Assembly: GCA_963965975.1 (NCBI GenBank)
Contig: OZ014418.1
Coordinates: 4,166,775 to 4,230,774 of the forward strand
Direction: 5' to 3'
Source of the DNA: Xestospongia bergquistia
Lineage: Eukaryota > Porifera > Demospongiae > Haplosclerida > Petrosiidae
DNA: 64,000 nt
Shown here: one piece after another, positions 35,610 through 47,407 of the stretch
Numbering within the stretch: position 1 is the first letter of the stretch
Layout of the letters: every line of letters begins with the position of its first letter
The notes under the pieces: generated by a model
Database searches by the model: none
What the model saw: the letters and a program-made list of their open reading frames with translations, nothing else
Told to the model about the DNA's origin: nothing
Program-made: the position numbers and the translations under genes

Positions 35610-36670
35610 TCAATCTTAACAACTTATAATATGAAGGTTCTTGCTAAGATATAGTGTTCTACAACAAATGTTGTGTCTGGGTACTGTTGAAGTTATTCTG
35701 TTAATAAGTTTCTTTGATGTTCATTTAAGAAATTAGATGGAAGGTCAGGCACAATTGCAATATTACTATCATCATCAGTACTTACTGGTCCTTTCCAGTC
35801 AATCCCATAATCACAGTTCTGTAAGTAAAAGGACCTGAAAGTAATATTTTCATTTCTTTCAAAACAGTCTTCACAACAGTATGCTAATCTAACTACACAT
35901 GGTCTAATGTTATAGATTTAAAACCCTTTGCTGGGTGTTGTCATATGGATAAAATGACAACAAATTGGGTAATAAATAAGGGAACATTTGGTGCTCTACC
36001 TACAAACTAATATATGAAGAAGTTTTGTTATAAAATTTATAGTAATAAAGACTAATAGTTAATATTATGCTTTGTAAATTACATGAGCTAACACACATAT
36101 TGTATAACATGACACTGATTACAAAATATACATACTTCAGTAATTCCAGTAACTCCCAGTACTGCCCTGCTAGTTGGTGTTTCTATCCTAGCTTGAGCTA
36201 TTCCAAGAGTCCATAGCTGATGTGGTGTTCGGTTGTGTGCTCTACAGAGATGACGATTACACCATGCCTCAGGAAACATGTTCACTTGACATTGTATAAT
36301 TGGTAGATAAACAAAGCAAAGAGCACATACTTCAAATTCACTAGCTGGATCTAATAGACCAACTTTTTCCAGTGAATAGAATAGGAAGTAACAGAAACTA
36401 ATGTAGCCTTGAAAAAGATCTCTCCATAAACATTATATTCTTTGGTTGTGGACACTTCTACCACAGATAAAACTTCCTTTCTCTGGACCTCTCTCAGAAG
36501 CATCCACTAAAACATTTTCTCCTTTATAGTTCAAACGTACATGAGATGGTAATCCATAACATTCAACAGCTTGCAGAAATGCATTAAAAACAATCACACC
36601 TTTGTTATTATAGACTACTTTTAAGTAAACTGGAACTCAGCTATAACCATCTATACCTCCATGTATTACT
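35610..36670 (-). pseudogene. Second integrase-core (rva_4-type) remnant, inverted
   Basis: Minus-strand blocks from 36,600: [52 protein letters not shown], then FYSLEKVGLLDPASEFEV, QVNMFPEAW and AHNRTPHQLWTLGIAQARI. After a probable intron comes YGIDWKGPVSTDD and VPDLPSNFLNEHQRNLL near 35,800-35,700. It is the same family as 19,975-21,672 but diverged. The N-terminal third is absent because the fossil Gypsy element starts at 36,682. Several breaks are present. Confidence 0.7.
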
Positions 36671-36681
36671 AATCAACACCT

Positions 36682-36902
36682 TGATATCCTTTTAACTCTT
36701 TTAAACTCTTTAACACTTAAGTTTCTTTGTAATTATGTTAGTTAGTATCTTTACTTTAAATTGGTGCTAACTGTGTTAATAGTTTTGTCACTTAGCTCTT
36801 TTCTTTATTGTTTTTGATTTTGTATAAATAGGATTTAGTTTTTACTTATACTAGAGTTTCATTCTATCCATTAAAGTTATTTCAACTTAACCAAATACTA
36901 CA
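36682..36902 (+). repeat. Left LTR of fossil Gypsy element
   Basis: It begins TGATATCCTTTTAACTC and ends in TACTACA just before the primer-site-like segment. The first 33 bp recur at 40,817-40,849 with two differences. About 221 bp, with a TATAAATA word near 36,822. Confidence 0.75.
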
Positions 36903-39900
36903 TTTGGCAACGAAGGTTGTGGATTCCAACTAAAAAATGGCTACTGGTATAACACAATTTGGAACTCTCAAGGGATTCAATGATTCAACTCCGACTTAGA
37001 GACAATCACAAAATACCTCGATCATGTGCTACTATACTTCGAAGCAAATGAAGTGGCAGATGTCAAAAGGGTGCCTATTTTTCTCAGTTCCATTGGACCA
37101 ATTACATACTCATTGATATGTGACTTAGCAGCTCCAGAGAATCCAAAAACGTTCGCTCTGCCTGTAATTGCTCAATTATTAAAAGACCACTTCTAACCAA
37201 AAAGGCTAATTATTGCAAAAAGGTTTACATTCCACAGATGGAATCAGAGGCCAGGTAAAACTATTGCTGAATATGATGCCGCTCTAAGAAAATTAGCAGT
37301 TACGTGCGAATTCGAAGCATACCTGGAGGAAACCCTTTGAGACAGATTTGTATGTGAACTTTGTAGCGAAGCCATTCAATGTATGCTGTTATCTGAGCCT
37401 AAACTTACCCTTGTGAAGGCAATGTAACTCGCCCAAGGGATGGAAGCAGCTGACCTCAGTTCTAGAAGATTAAAAGGACAAGAACAGCACATCAAGACAT
37501 AGGGACGCCAGTCAAGGCCCAAAACAGCCTACAGTCATGCTACAGATGTGGAAAATCGAATCATATCCCTGCGGAATGCAGATTCAAGGATTTTCGTTGC
37601 AATGCTTGTGGAAAGAAGGGACACATAGCTCCAGCTTGTCGTTCTAATCACCGGAGAAAGTACAACTTTCCTGAAACTTCACAAAAATCAAAGAAAAAGA
37701 CTTACGGTACTCATCAGGTACATCAACAGTCTCGAGTAATGCTGATTCAGAAGAAGTCAGGGCTTACACACTAAGTGAGACAGTGTCTCCCTGTCCCCCA
37801 ATTCAAGTCATACTACAGGTTGCCCGAAAACCTCTTCACATGGAAGGAGACACTGGAGCTACAGTGTCTATAATCTCGGAAGCTACAAAAAGAAATACTT
37901 CCCTGAGATAAAGTTACAGACATGCAAGTTAATGCTAAAAACGTACACAAATGCATGTTGATGTGTGTTATCAAGGACAATCTGCTCAACTCATACTCTA
38001 TGTAGTTCCTGGTAATGGTCCAAATCTAATGGGACGAAACCGGCTAAAACATATTCACCTTGATTGGGATCAAATTGCTACAATTCGTAACAAGCCTACT
38101 GACCTGAAGAACTTACTTGACAAAGCATTATTCAAGGATGAACTGGAAACAATACACCCAGAGAAGGCAATACTAAATGTGAAGCCCGATGCAACTCCAT
38201 GATTTTTCAAACCTTGGCCTGTACCTTTTACAGTCAAAGAAGCTATAGGGAAGGAATTAGACAGCTTGGAAGAACAAGGGATCTTGAAAAAGGTGGATAG
38301 CAGTGATTGGGCTGCTCCGATTGTCCCTGTTCCCAAGAGGGATGGTCGATTTCGAATCTGTGGAGACTACAAGGTCACGATAAATGAAGCTCTCACAGTA
38401 GACAAGTACCCACTTCCCAAGACTGAAGATTCGTTTGCTACATTAGCAAATGGAAAACATTTTACAAAGTTAGATCTTTCACAAGCCTACTTACAGCTAG
38501 CACTGGAGGAAGATTCTATGAAGTATGTCACAATAAACACACACCAAGGTCTATACCAATTCACCAGATTGCCATTTGGAATTGCACCAGCACCAGCTAT
38601 TTTTCAGAGGCTCATGGATAAGATCCTACATGGACTGCCAGGAGTTATTTGTTATATTGATGACATATTAATCACAGGAAAAAATGACGAAGAACATCTT
38701 CAACACTTAGCGGCTGTGCTAAACAGATTAGAAGAGCACAATTTCAAACTTAAGAAGGACAAATGTCACTTCCTTATACCCTCTGTCGAGTATCTTGGAC
38801 ATTAAAACGATCAAGAAGGAATTCGTGCAGTACCCAACAAATTAGAAGCCTTCACCAACCCTCCACCACCTACTAATGTCCAAGAACTTCGGTCATTTTT
38901 TGGCTTACTCAATTACTTTATTCGAAAATTTATTCGAAATCTCTCAAGTATTTACACCCACTCAACGGTCTGCTTCGTGCAAATCAAAAGTGCAATTGGA
39001 CAGATGAATGTACAAAGGCATTTAAAGAAGCCAAAAGACAACTAGTTTCTGCCAATGTATTTGACACATTACAACCCCACTCTACCCATGCAGCTGATGC
39101 CTCTGCCTATGGAATAGGAGCTGTAATATCTCACGTCCTTCCAGATGGATCAAAAAACCAATTTCCTTTGCCTCACACACACTAACTACTGCAGAGAAGA
39201 ACTACTCACAGCTTGAAAAAGAAGGTCTCTCCTTGATTTTTGGAGTTTTTAAGTTTCACCAATATCTTTACGGAAGAAAATTTACCCTCATAACCGACCA
39301 CAAACCCCTCACTGCAACTTTTGGCTCAAAGAAATAAATTCCTTCTTTATCCACCGCTTGTTTACAGTAGTTGGCACTCTTTTGTCAGGTTATGATTACA
39401 ATATTTGTTTTAAACCTACAGAAATCCATAGCAATGCTGATGGATTGTCAAGACTTCCACTGAATGACCAAGGAGCAGTTGATGAAATGAAGACAGTAAC
39501 CATTCAATCTCTCTCAAATTCAAGCCTTACCAGTCACCTATAACCAAGTTCAGACTGCAACCAGGCGTGATCACATTCTTAGCAAGATTGTTGATTATGT
39601 GAGGAGGGGATGGCCAAAGCAAGTGCCAGATAACATTTAAAGCAAGAAGAAATTACTATTGAAAGTGGATGCCTACTATGGGGTATTCATATCATTATTC
39701 CAAAAAGACTACAAGATGAAATTCTACAGACACTTCACCAGAAGCACCCAGGAGTCACTAGAATGAAAGCCATAGCTCGAAGCTACATGTGGTGGTTGGG
39801 AATTGACAAGGATATTATGAATATAGCAAAGTCATATCTTCCTTGCCTTGAAAACAAATCACAACCAGCTGCTGCACCTTTATACCCATGCATGGATCTA

Positions 39901-40816
39901 GCCTACCACATCATGGAAAAGAATTCACATCGATTTTGCAGGTCCTTTCCTGGATAAGATGTTCCTCGTAGTGGTGGATGCACACTCAAAATGGCCAGAA
40001 GTGATTCAAATGCATTCAACAACCTCTTCCAAAACTATTGAAGCACTCAGGAATCTCTTTGTGAAGTATGGTCTTCCAGAACAACTAGTATCAGACAATG
40101 GACCACAGTTCACCTCTGAAGAATTTGCTGAGTTTATGAATATTAATAGTTAAGCATATTGATAGTGCTCCATATCACCCCTCTACAAATGGTTGGTGGA
40201 AAGGTTTGTCCAAACTTTCAAGAGAGCTATGAAGACTAGTGTTCAAGATGAACCAAACCTCAGTACTCGATTGTCACAGTTCTTGCTAGGATATTGATCA
40301 ACACCTCATGATACTACTAACATTTCTCCTGGAGAATTATTTCTGCAACGGAAGCTTCGTATGCGTTTTGACCTATTGAAACCTAACATTGAATCTGTTG
40401 TGAACACAAAACAGAGCAACCAGAAAACTCATCATGATATATATGTTAAGCAGCGACACCGTGTAAAAGGTCAACTTGTGATGGTCAAGGACTTTATTGT
40501 CAAGAAATGGATACCTGGAGAAATAGTGAACACTACTGGACCACTGTCTTATTCAATTCGGATTGAAAATGGAACATAATTCGCCGTCATGTTGATCACA
40601 TCAAGTCTTGTTCGGTGATTACTGTCAACTCTCCTTCACAACCTTATACCAAAGACACTATGGAATTTGATTTGTTTCTAACACCAAGGGCTGATCATTT
40701 TGAACCTACACCAGTCGTTCAACAAGAACCTGTTCAAGAATGTCGCTATCCATTCAGGTCAAGTCGACATTTTCCTTTACAATATCAACCGGGACTATCA
40801 CACTTAACAGGGAATA

Positions 40817-40849
40817 TGATGTCCTTTCAACTCTTTTAAACTCTTTAAC
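40817..40849 (+). repeat. Right LTR stub of fossil Gypsy element
   Basis: Only the first 33 bp of the LTR remain. The sequence beyond does not resemble the left flank of the element, so this edge is a rearranged junction and not a simple insertion end. Confidence 0.75.
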
Positions 40850-41695
40850 CCCAACTTTACAAACAACCTTTCTCAATTTAAATCGTTGATACTTCGTAAA
40901 CCTAATGAAATACCTGAGGTTTTTAAAACATATTGTCAGGCAGCTCTAAATTCAAAAAGTGATGACCTTACTGGTATATACCAGCATTAATGTTAAAAAG
41001 GTGGGAGATTTTAGAATAACTTTAATCAAAGGACAAATACAATCCATGTCCTTGCATGACATCAAAGATGTAGATAAGCTCTACAATGGAGCCCATCTTA
41101 TTATCACAAAAGTTTCAAAGGTACAATAAATAGTGCACATGTATTACATAATAGTGACTTTCATCGATATCTATATTTAAGGAAGTACTTCAGATCAAAT
41201 TTAAAAGATAGGCTATAACTCTAGAGAATTTAACTCCATTTTTACAAACATATCAAACTTTATTTCAGTGACTTATTGTGAAATTGATGAAGTAGAGACT
41301 GTCAAAAAGTCCCTTTCTGTTTTGACACAAATGAAATTGTATTTGCATACAATCAATCTGCCTCTAAAAGTAAGTACACTTCAATCCATTAAGTTGGGAA
41401 AACATTAAATTAAAGTTTTACAAATATTGAAAAAATTGCATGATTTTAAAGCTAATTTATTTGTAGATGATGGCTGCAGTCTGCTAGTTCCAGATATGAA
41501 AGGCCTGGTTTTGAGCCAGTGGTCACAAACTGGAGGGATAATTAAAATCAATTTTATTTCACAACAACACAACTTCTTTTATATAATGAAAAAGATGAAA
41601 CATTCTCTAAGATGCTGTCTACACTAAACAAGACTCTAGTGGAACCACTAAGTCATGATGGACAAACAATTATTGATGCAACTGACTCATGTAAG
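40850..41695 (+). CDS. Possible upstream exons of the Death-domain gene
   Basis: Exon-like open stretches on the plus strand come in order. About 40,851-40,985 reads NNLSQFKSLILRKPNEIPEV. 41,001-41,120 reads VGDFRITLIKGQIQ, with a donor at 41,121. About 41,269-41,369 reads TYCEIDEVETVKKSLSVLTQ, with a donor at 41,370. About 41,427-41,695 reads LFVDDGCSLLVPDMKGLVLS, then in another frame NEKDETFSKMLSTLNK and HDGQTIIDATDS, with a GTAAGT donor at the end. Several splice sites look real, but phases do not all agree and one frame change is needed. The gene may be partly decayed here, or exon edges may be misplaced. No known domain was recognised. Linking it to the downstream exons rests on strand and order only. 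Confidence 0.45.
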
Positions 41696-43447
41696 TTCAT
41701 TATATGAAACTGTACACTTCAATGTACATGTAGATTTAAGGTGATCTGCAAAATGTGATAAATAAGCAAGTGCAATCAAGCCTTAAAAGGATTGTGAAAA
41801 ATATTTCTAACTAGGGAGAAACTGTGTCTTATATTAAAATACACTGAAATCTCCAAGCAGCGTCGTCTCCTCAATAGAGAGAGGTAGTCATGTAAGCTAA
41901 AATATAAATAAGCAAGCTAATAAAGATATTTTTAAGTACATCAACTTTTCCTTTAAAAAATATAGCCCTAACAATAATATAAATGAATTATATGTTGGAG
42001 AAACTTGTCGCCTATGAACAAAACATGAAACGTGATTCCACCAGGACATTAGTATTAATGAATAATGCAAAGTCTTCATGATATGTGAAGTGTCTTTATT
42101 GTTTATCACCACACCCAATATAGAATATTACTCTGTAACTATTTATGTTTCTTCTGCTCGTCTAGTGTAAGACTTGCTGATGATATTAGAATGAGGTCTT
42201 GGATATAAAAATAGCATCATTACTTCCTTTTTATTAAATTTTAGGACTTTCATTATAATTTTACTTATGTATTCTCCATGCTTATTCTCCCTTTTCCTCT
42301 CTCTCTGAATCACTACTTAGACTACCATTCCCACTTTCATGAATATGATCTATTTTAACTTTTTACATTTCTTTCCCTCCTCTAGTATGAGATTTGTTGG
42401 GTATATTGAGGAGACCTTGGTTTCTGAAACAACATGGAATATTACCATTGCCTCCTTTTTGCCTATAAAAGTTTTACGAATATTTTTATCATTTGATAAT
42501 GTGTAAATTACATTCCAAACCCTACACACTACTGCCTACTTAATAACTACCATGCCCAATTAGTAAACTACTACTTCTGCCTTCTAATGAGATGGTTGCT
42601 GGTGGTATTCAGAAGATGCCTTGGATGATGAAATGACATTTGAATTACTACCTTTGTTATTTAATATTTTGACAAAACACTATTCAAATGAGTTTAGTTA
42701 TTCAGAAAAATCCCTTTAAAAACAAGTTTATCCATTGTGAATTTAACAAGCTATCTTTATTTATAATAGTTTTTTCCATAAGATGATTGTAAAACTTGTT
42801 TTGTATGAAACACAATTCCTTTTTGCAGATCAGGTTAAGTGTATAAATTTGTACATTATTTTTGGTCTAACTTGCATCATTTGTACAAATTTATACACTT
42901 GTGGTGTGAGAAATCTCAAAATAGTAAAAAACAATGACAAAGTGCTAATTTTGTTTACAATTAAATTGTTTTCAAAACAATGACTAAATTATTGGTATCA
43001 GTTTTATTGATGTATTCTCTGTAGTTCTAGAAATTAGCTGTAAACTAAGTCAGAATGTGATCACAATTTATGAAGACCCAGCAACACCACAAAAAATTAA
43101 TGCATTGCTTGATTAACACTAACTATAATATTATATTGCTTATATTACAAAAGTGACAGTACATCTAATATCAAAACTATGCCTTATATTGAATAAAATA
43201 TTTAAAAAATTGAATATTTTAATATAAAAATTGCAATATAAAATAAAATAATACTGGGAACTTATATATAGGATCTTGCTTATAATAATTTCTTTAAAAT
43301 ATCATTACATCTTCTAACAAAAATGTAGATTGTACACTTCTTCCTGCATGTCCTTACAGCATTAAATAATAACAATTTTAGTGAATATGATCCAGTAAGT
43401 AAGACATACTAGTAACAGATATTGACATACATTGATTTCTTTAAAAG
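41696..43447. other. Large intron-like interval
   Basis: AT-rich. It includes a ~215-bp triplicated segment (42,150-42,710) and a stretch reading ELYVGETCR at about 41,985. Otherwise nothing recognised. Confidence 0.45.
42150..42710. repeat. ~215-bp degenerate tandem repeat, three copies
   Basis: Copies begin around 42,161 (TCTAGTGTAAGACTTGCTGA), 42,381 (TCTAGTATGAGATTTGTTGG) and 42,593 (TCTAATGAGATGGTTGCTGG). Each continues with a GAGG/GAAG-TTGG segment and CCTTTTTnn. Spacings are 220 and 212 bp. Confidence 0.65.
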
Positions 43448-45326
43448 GATGTAAAAGGTTTTGCTGAAATAATAGAGAGTGCAGACATCCGACTATGTAT
43501 GGATAAGGAGAAAAAGGAGATCTTTGATTATTATAATCCTTGCTTTAATATGAAGGTAACACACTACTCATTTATTTTAGATCCAACGTCATTACCTAAA
43601 ATCAGAATCCTAGTGAAGATGTGTATATCATCTTATGTTATGCCCTGCATTAGAAGATAATTTCTTACCTATAAGTAATCAAACATGTACTTTAGCATAG
43701 ATACAATTGTGTATGTGAAACAGTATTCCTATCCTGCAATGAAAACTCTAATCATGTATAACCTCTATCACAACAAAGATATTTGTAATTCAGGAGAAAA
43801 ACTTCAATACATTCAAGTAACAATAGAGACAAAAATATTGTAGGAAAAGAAACTATTAGAAAAGCAGTGGGTACATGGAAATGCTCAAGGGACAATGAAA
43901 ACAGAATACTTAATGAAAGGAGCATTAAAGAAATGAAGGTAAGTATGGAATATAATCTATAAAAATTAACATTGCCTATCCCAAGTGCAAGAGTAATGAA
44001 AACAGGGATAATAATGAACTTTGCAAGGTAATTCAATATTTACTAAACAGTCATCATAAACTAACTATGTTTGCATCTTGGGTCTATCCTTGGAGTGGTG
44101 TACAATCAAGAAAAAGTAACTAGGATTCTTCTATTTGCAATTTTATAACTCACACTTCCTCCACAGCATTATAACGTCAAAAATTGGATACTAAATACTA
44201 GGTATTTGACCTTTTGAAAAAACAAAATCATGTAGAGAACTTATATCTTGTTTTATCAGCATAGCTGTTTAGTGGCTAATATAGACAGAGAGTCACTAGA
44301 GGAGTTCCCAGAGTATATGGAAGCTGTAATAAAGCATGTACTGCCAGGTACACACAACAACCCTATATATTGTTTATTCTGCCTGCAACATTGTACATGC
44401 ATGCATATGCCAGGCAAACCTAAAATTGCTTTAAGCCACTTGTTAGCTTCTCACTAGCTTGATACTCTAGTGTTCTATAGCTGTAGTTTCCACAGACACC
44501 GTTGCTAATTATGTATATTTGTAGCTGTAGTTAGTGTTTGTCTGTGAAGTCAGTATCTTCTAAAACAGTGACAATTTTTTTTCAAATATAATCTTGTTTT
44601 TTATCAAACATTTTACATACACCAGAAACAGATGAACAAGACAATTACATTCCTGTTCAAGGTAGCTTAATTTAAGCTATTACCTTTACATTTTTATGAA
44701 AACATTGTTCTTATTTGCTAGCCTGTACACTGGTTTCTGTAATATTCCAACCATATAATAACATGTACGATATGTTTATAATATTTTTTATGGATATTTC
44801 CATTAACCAGTAAACCAGTAAAATTTGATTTAATGACATTTAAAAAAATGTTTTACAGATTTATTCAGCCTATGTTCTTTTCCTTATTTAGACCAAACTA
44901 TTGCTGCATCACTAAATAAAGCCAAGATGACAGATCATATTTTGCAATGTGGAGAACACACAGTAGATTACATTTCACCGTCTATGGCTGACACAACAGA
45001 TCACATCACCATAAACATTGGTAAGCGAACAACATCTTTTGGATTAAACTATCTTTTTAAACTCTGCTTTTTAAGTTGTGTTGCCTTTATATAAATGGTA
45101 TGAAATAGGAGAAGCATTGAACATTGATTATACAGATTTGATATCCTTACAACAAAGTAATTTCAGTGATAAATCGAGACTGTCTGAGATTCTTCAATTA
45201 TGGATCGATGGACAACCTACTGAAGTTAAATGGAGTGTCATCATAACTGCTGTAGAGTTACCTCCTGTTGATGATCTGTATGTTGCTCAATGCATACGTC
45301 ACTTTCTCTCAAAGAAAGATAACTAA
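43448..45326 (+). CDS. Death-domain gene, last four exons
   Basis: The exons are 43,448-43,555 (DVKGFAEIIESADIRLC), 44,260-44,347 (HSCLVANIDRESLEEFPEYM), 44,892-45,020 (TIAASLNKAKMTDHILQ, HTVDYISPSM) and 45,076-45,326. All join in one frame (phases 0, 1, 1) with AG/GT borders. The last exon is a Death domain: LPLYKWYEIGEALNIDYTDL, then LQQSNFSDKSRLSEILQLW, and WSVIITAVELPPVDD, ending SKKDN and TAA. This Leu-Trp-Tyr pattern followed by LQLW and W-x-IITAVE is typical of sponge Death-domain proteins, which act as adaptors for protein-protein contacts in signalling. Upstream exons are uncertain. No stops occur in these four exons, so the gene may be alive. Confidence 0.75.
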
Positions 45327-46014
45327 AGTAACTTTGTCCCTTTTAGTTATGAAAGTTTTTTATTATTACTGTTTTGATTTAAGTTTATTTTCATGAAATA
45401 CTAAATTTTAGCCAATAGATATTTAAAGACTTGAATTGTTATTGCACACAAGTATTAGTTATATATTAATATTGTTCCTTATTTTAGTATGCTTTGGTTC
45501 ATTTGCTCAATAACAGTATTTTGTTATGGTTCTAAAATCAATGTCAAGAGCTATAGAGAAAGTGCATGTTAATATTATACTCTTTGGCTACATTTTTGAC
45601 ATGAAATCATAGTTTGTCTGGTAATGCTAACTTACAAGTAAATATCATTAACTTCATCACACAGAAGGTGAATGTATATTATAATGTATGTTTGTCATGA
45701 TCATAAATTTAACTATCTCTACAGTATTATTATGTGAATATTTGATACAGTAAAGGAGGTTTTATGTCCACTGCAGAGTAAAAGTATGCAATGAGTCATC
45801 GGTGAATTAGATAACAAATTAAGCAAGTTGTGACAAGTGTATGTACTTCATCTATATACTTGTATATAATAGTGTATATGTGTATGATGTTAACCTGCAC
45901 TTAAGCAAATTCAAAGTATAAATTGGATGTGCCTCTTCCGCTTCCGTACGTTATAATACTTACTATTGTCTTAAAATATTCTGCTAATGTTACTCTAGCA
46001 GCAGTAAATTCTCA
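45327..46014. other. Intergenic AT-rich stretch
   Basis: It includes the presumed 3' untranslated part of the Death-domain gene. No polyadenylation site was pinned down and nothing else recognised. Confidence 0.5.
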
Positions 46015-46625
46015 GATGGTATAGAAAACTTAAAACAAGAATCGAAGCTCTTGAAAAAGAAAGAATCGTGTTATCAGAAGACATTGATAATTTAAGAACT
46101 AAACTCAGAGAAGGAAACAAAGAAAAGCAGTCACTCGTTGATAGGATTAAACTACTAGAAGAAAAGGTGAAAGATTTGACAAAAGAATTAACAGACAAGC
46201 TAAAGAAGCATGAAAAAATTGAATATCGTCTAAAAGCAGGACAAGTAGCTTATTACTTCGAACAATCTCTGTGCATGTTCTTTCGTTTTGCCAAAATATT
46301 CAAAAATGACAATATATCAAGGCCTTGCTGTTGTTACTAAATGGAAAGACATAGCAGACACAAGAAATTATACATGAGACAGAGCTACATGAAGCAAAAC
46401 TACGTTGGCAATGCCTTCGGCAAAAGTTAAAGTAGCCCGATAATTGGGACTCAATAGTTGATTGGAAGAAGAGTGACCTCACACTTCAAGATGAACTTGT
46501 TGCCCTGTATATATGCTCTTGAAAATATAAGAGTTGGTGATGCACATCCAAGATTGGTGAAATTAACAGAGGTTCAATCAAAGCAACTTACAGCATCTGA
46601 AAGATCATTTGTCTTCTCTAAATGA
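46015..46625 (+). pseudogene. Coiled-coil protein remnant of unknown family
   Basis: After a possible acceptor near 46,014, the frame reads LKTRIEALEKERIVLSEDID, then REGNKEKQSLVDRIKLLEE and KELTDKLKKHEKIEYRLKAG. This is a heptad-rich coiled coil of about 80 residues, then AYYFEQSL. Further segments in shifted frames read KWKDIADTRN, ETELHEAKLRWQCLRQKL, NWDSIVDWKKSDLTLQDEL and LENIRVGDAHPRLVKL, ending TEVQSKQLTA near 46,600. They look like one former protein with at least three frame changes. No known catalytic domain was recognised. The name is descriptive only. Confidence 0.5.
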
Positions 46626-46919
46626 AATAGTTCGTTGACACAAATGATGTACGAACTTCTACTTTCTCATCAAGACTTAGTGCTATAAATACATCTTAGA
46701 ACTGTTTTACATGTTAAAACTCTCTATGCCTTTTTGTTTATTAATAATACCTGCTTTTAAATTACACGAAATAATACTGTTATATTTTTTCTAATTAATA
46801 TAGATTTTTTGCGCGAGGTTAATTATCTTAATTAATTGATAACCGCCGTAAATACTTTGCCATTATGAGTGGCAAAAATAACACGTGGTGTGAGTGGCAA
46901 ATGATGATGTAGTGGAAGT

Positions 46920-47110
46920 GTTACGAAGAATTGAATGTTGTTACAAGGACTAGGTGCAAGAAAAAGCTGTATATCTCTGGCTTGTCATGTGATCCATACA
47001 GCAGCAACAGTTTTGGTCCAGGATACAGCCACAGACATGAAGTGGAATATCCTGACATGTTTGCCTACGTTATTAAAACAACCAGTCCTTACAACATGGA
47101 GCAGAGCACA
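46920..47110 (+). pseudogene. Fragment resembling the N-terminus of SWIM/YqaJ transposon proteins
   Basis: The frame reads KKLYISGLSCDPYSSNSFGP, then EVEYPDMFAYVIKTTSPYN. The YPDMFAYVI-x2-TSPY pattern recalls the conserved N-terminal block of SWIM/YqaJ proteins carried by ISL2EU-type elements. It is isolated, short and not joined to other domains. Medium-low confidence. Confidence 0.35.
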
Positions 47111-47370
47111 GTTATTTTCAAACATGCGAGGCATGTCCAAAATAAAGTAAAAAGTAAACAATATTAATAACAAAAATATTTAAGATTATTCTAACACATC
47201 AGTCAAATTTGTAAGGGAAGTATAGTGACAAAATTATTAAAACAGATCATTAGACATTTGTACAATCAAAGCTGGCCTCTATTGTTTGTATAAAAGTAAG
47301 ATAACATAGTTAATTTGTAATTTTGATCCAGACAACAAGGGAAGTAAATATTTATGTAATTCAAAGAATC

Positions 47371-47407
47371 AATACAACCAAATATTGGACTAATATTTGG
47401 TTGTATT
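47371..47407. repeat. Perfect 16-bp hairpin
   Basis: AATACAACCAAATATT, then GGACT, then AATATTTGGTTGTATT. The arms are exact inverted copies with a 5-nt loop. Confidence 0.9.

Larger units (their letters stand above)
36682..40849 (+). mobile_element. Fossil Ty3/Gypsy LTR retrotransposon
   Basis: Parts in order: left LTR (36,682-36,902), primer-site-like TTTGGCAACGAAGG, a gag region with two CCHC knuckles (about 37,540-37,660), protease (about 37,820-37,900), reverse transcriptase (about 38,200-38,805), RNase H (about 39,050-39,430), integrase (about 39,730-40,180) with a C-terminal domain to about 40,600, and a short stub of the right LTR (40,817-40,849). The pol order RT-RNaseH-integrase is that of Ty3/Gypsy. 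It is clearly broken, with many breaks (roughly ten or more) spread over gag and pol. The right LTR is almost entirely missing, so it is an old, inactive copy. Confidence 0.9.

Noticed and set aside
41940-42120. ELYVGETCR-like stretch resembling a GIY-YIG nuclease
   Set aside because: It is too short, lacks the rest of the domain, and the frame is quickly interrupted.
43752-44036. Hydrophobic minus-strand frame in an intron of the Death-domain gene
   Set aside because: AT-rich intronic sequence gives Leu/Ile/Phe-rich frames by chance; no family or splice support.
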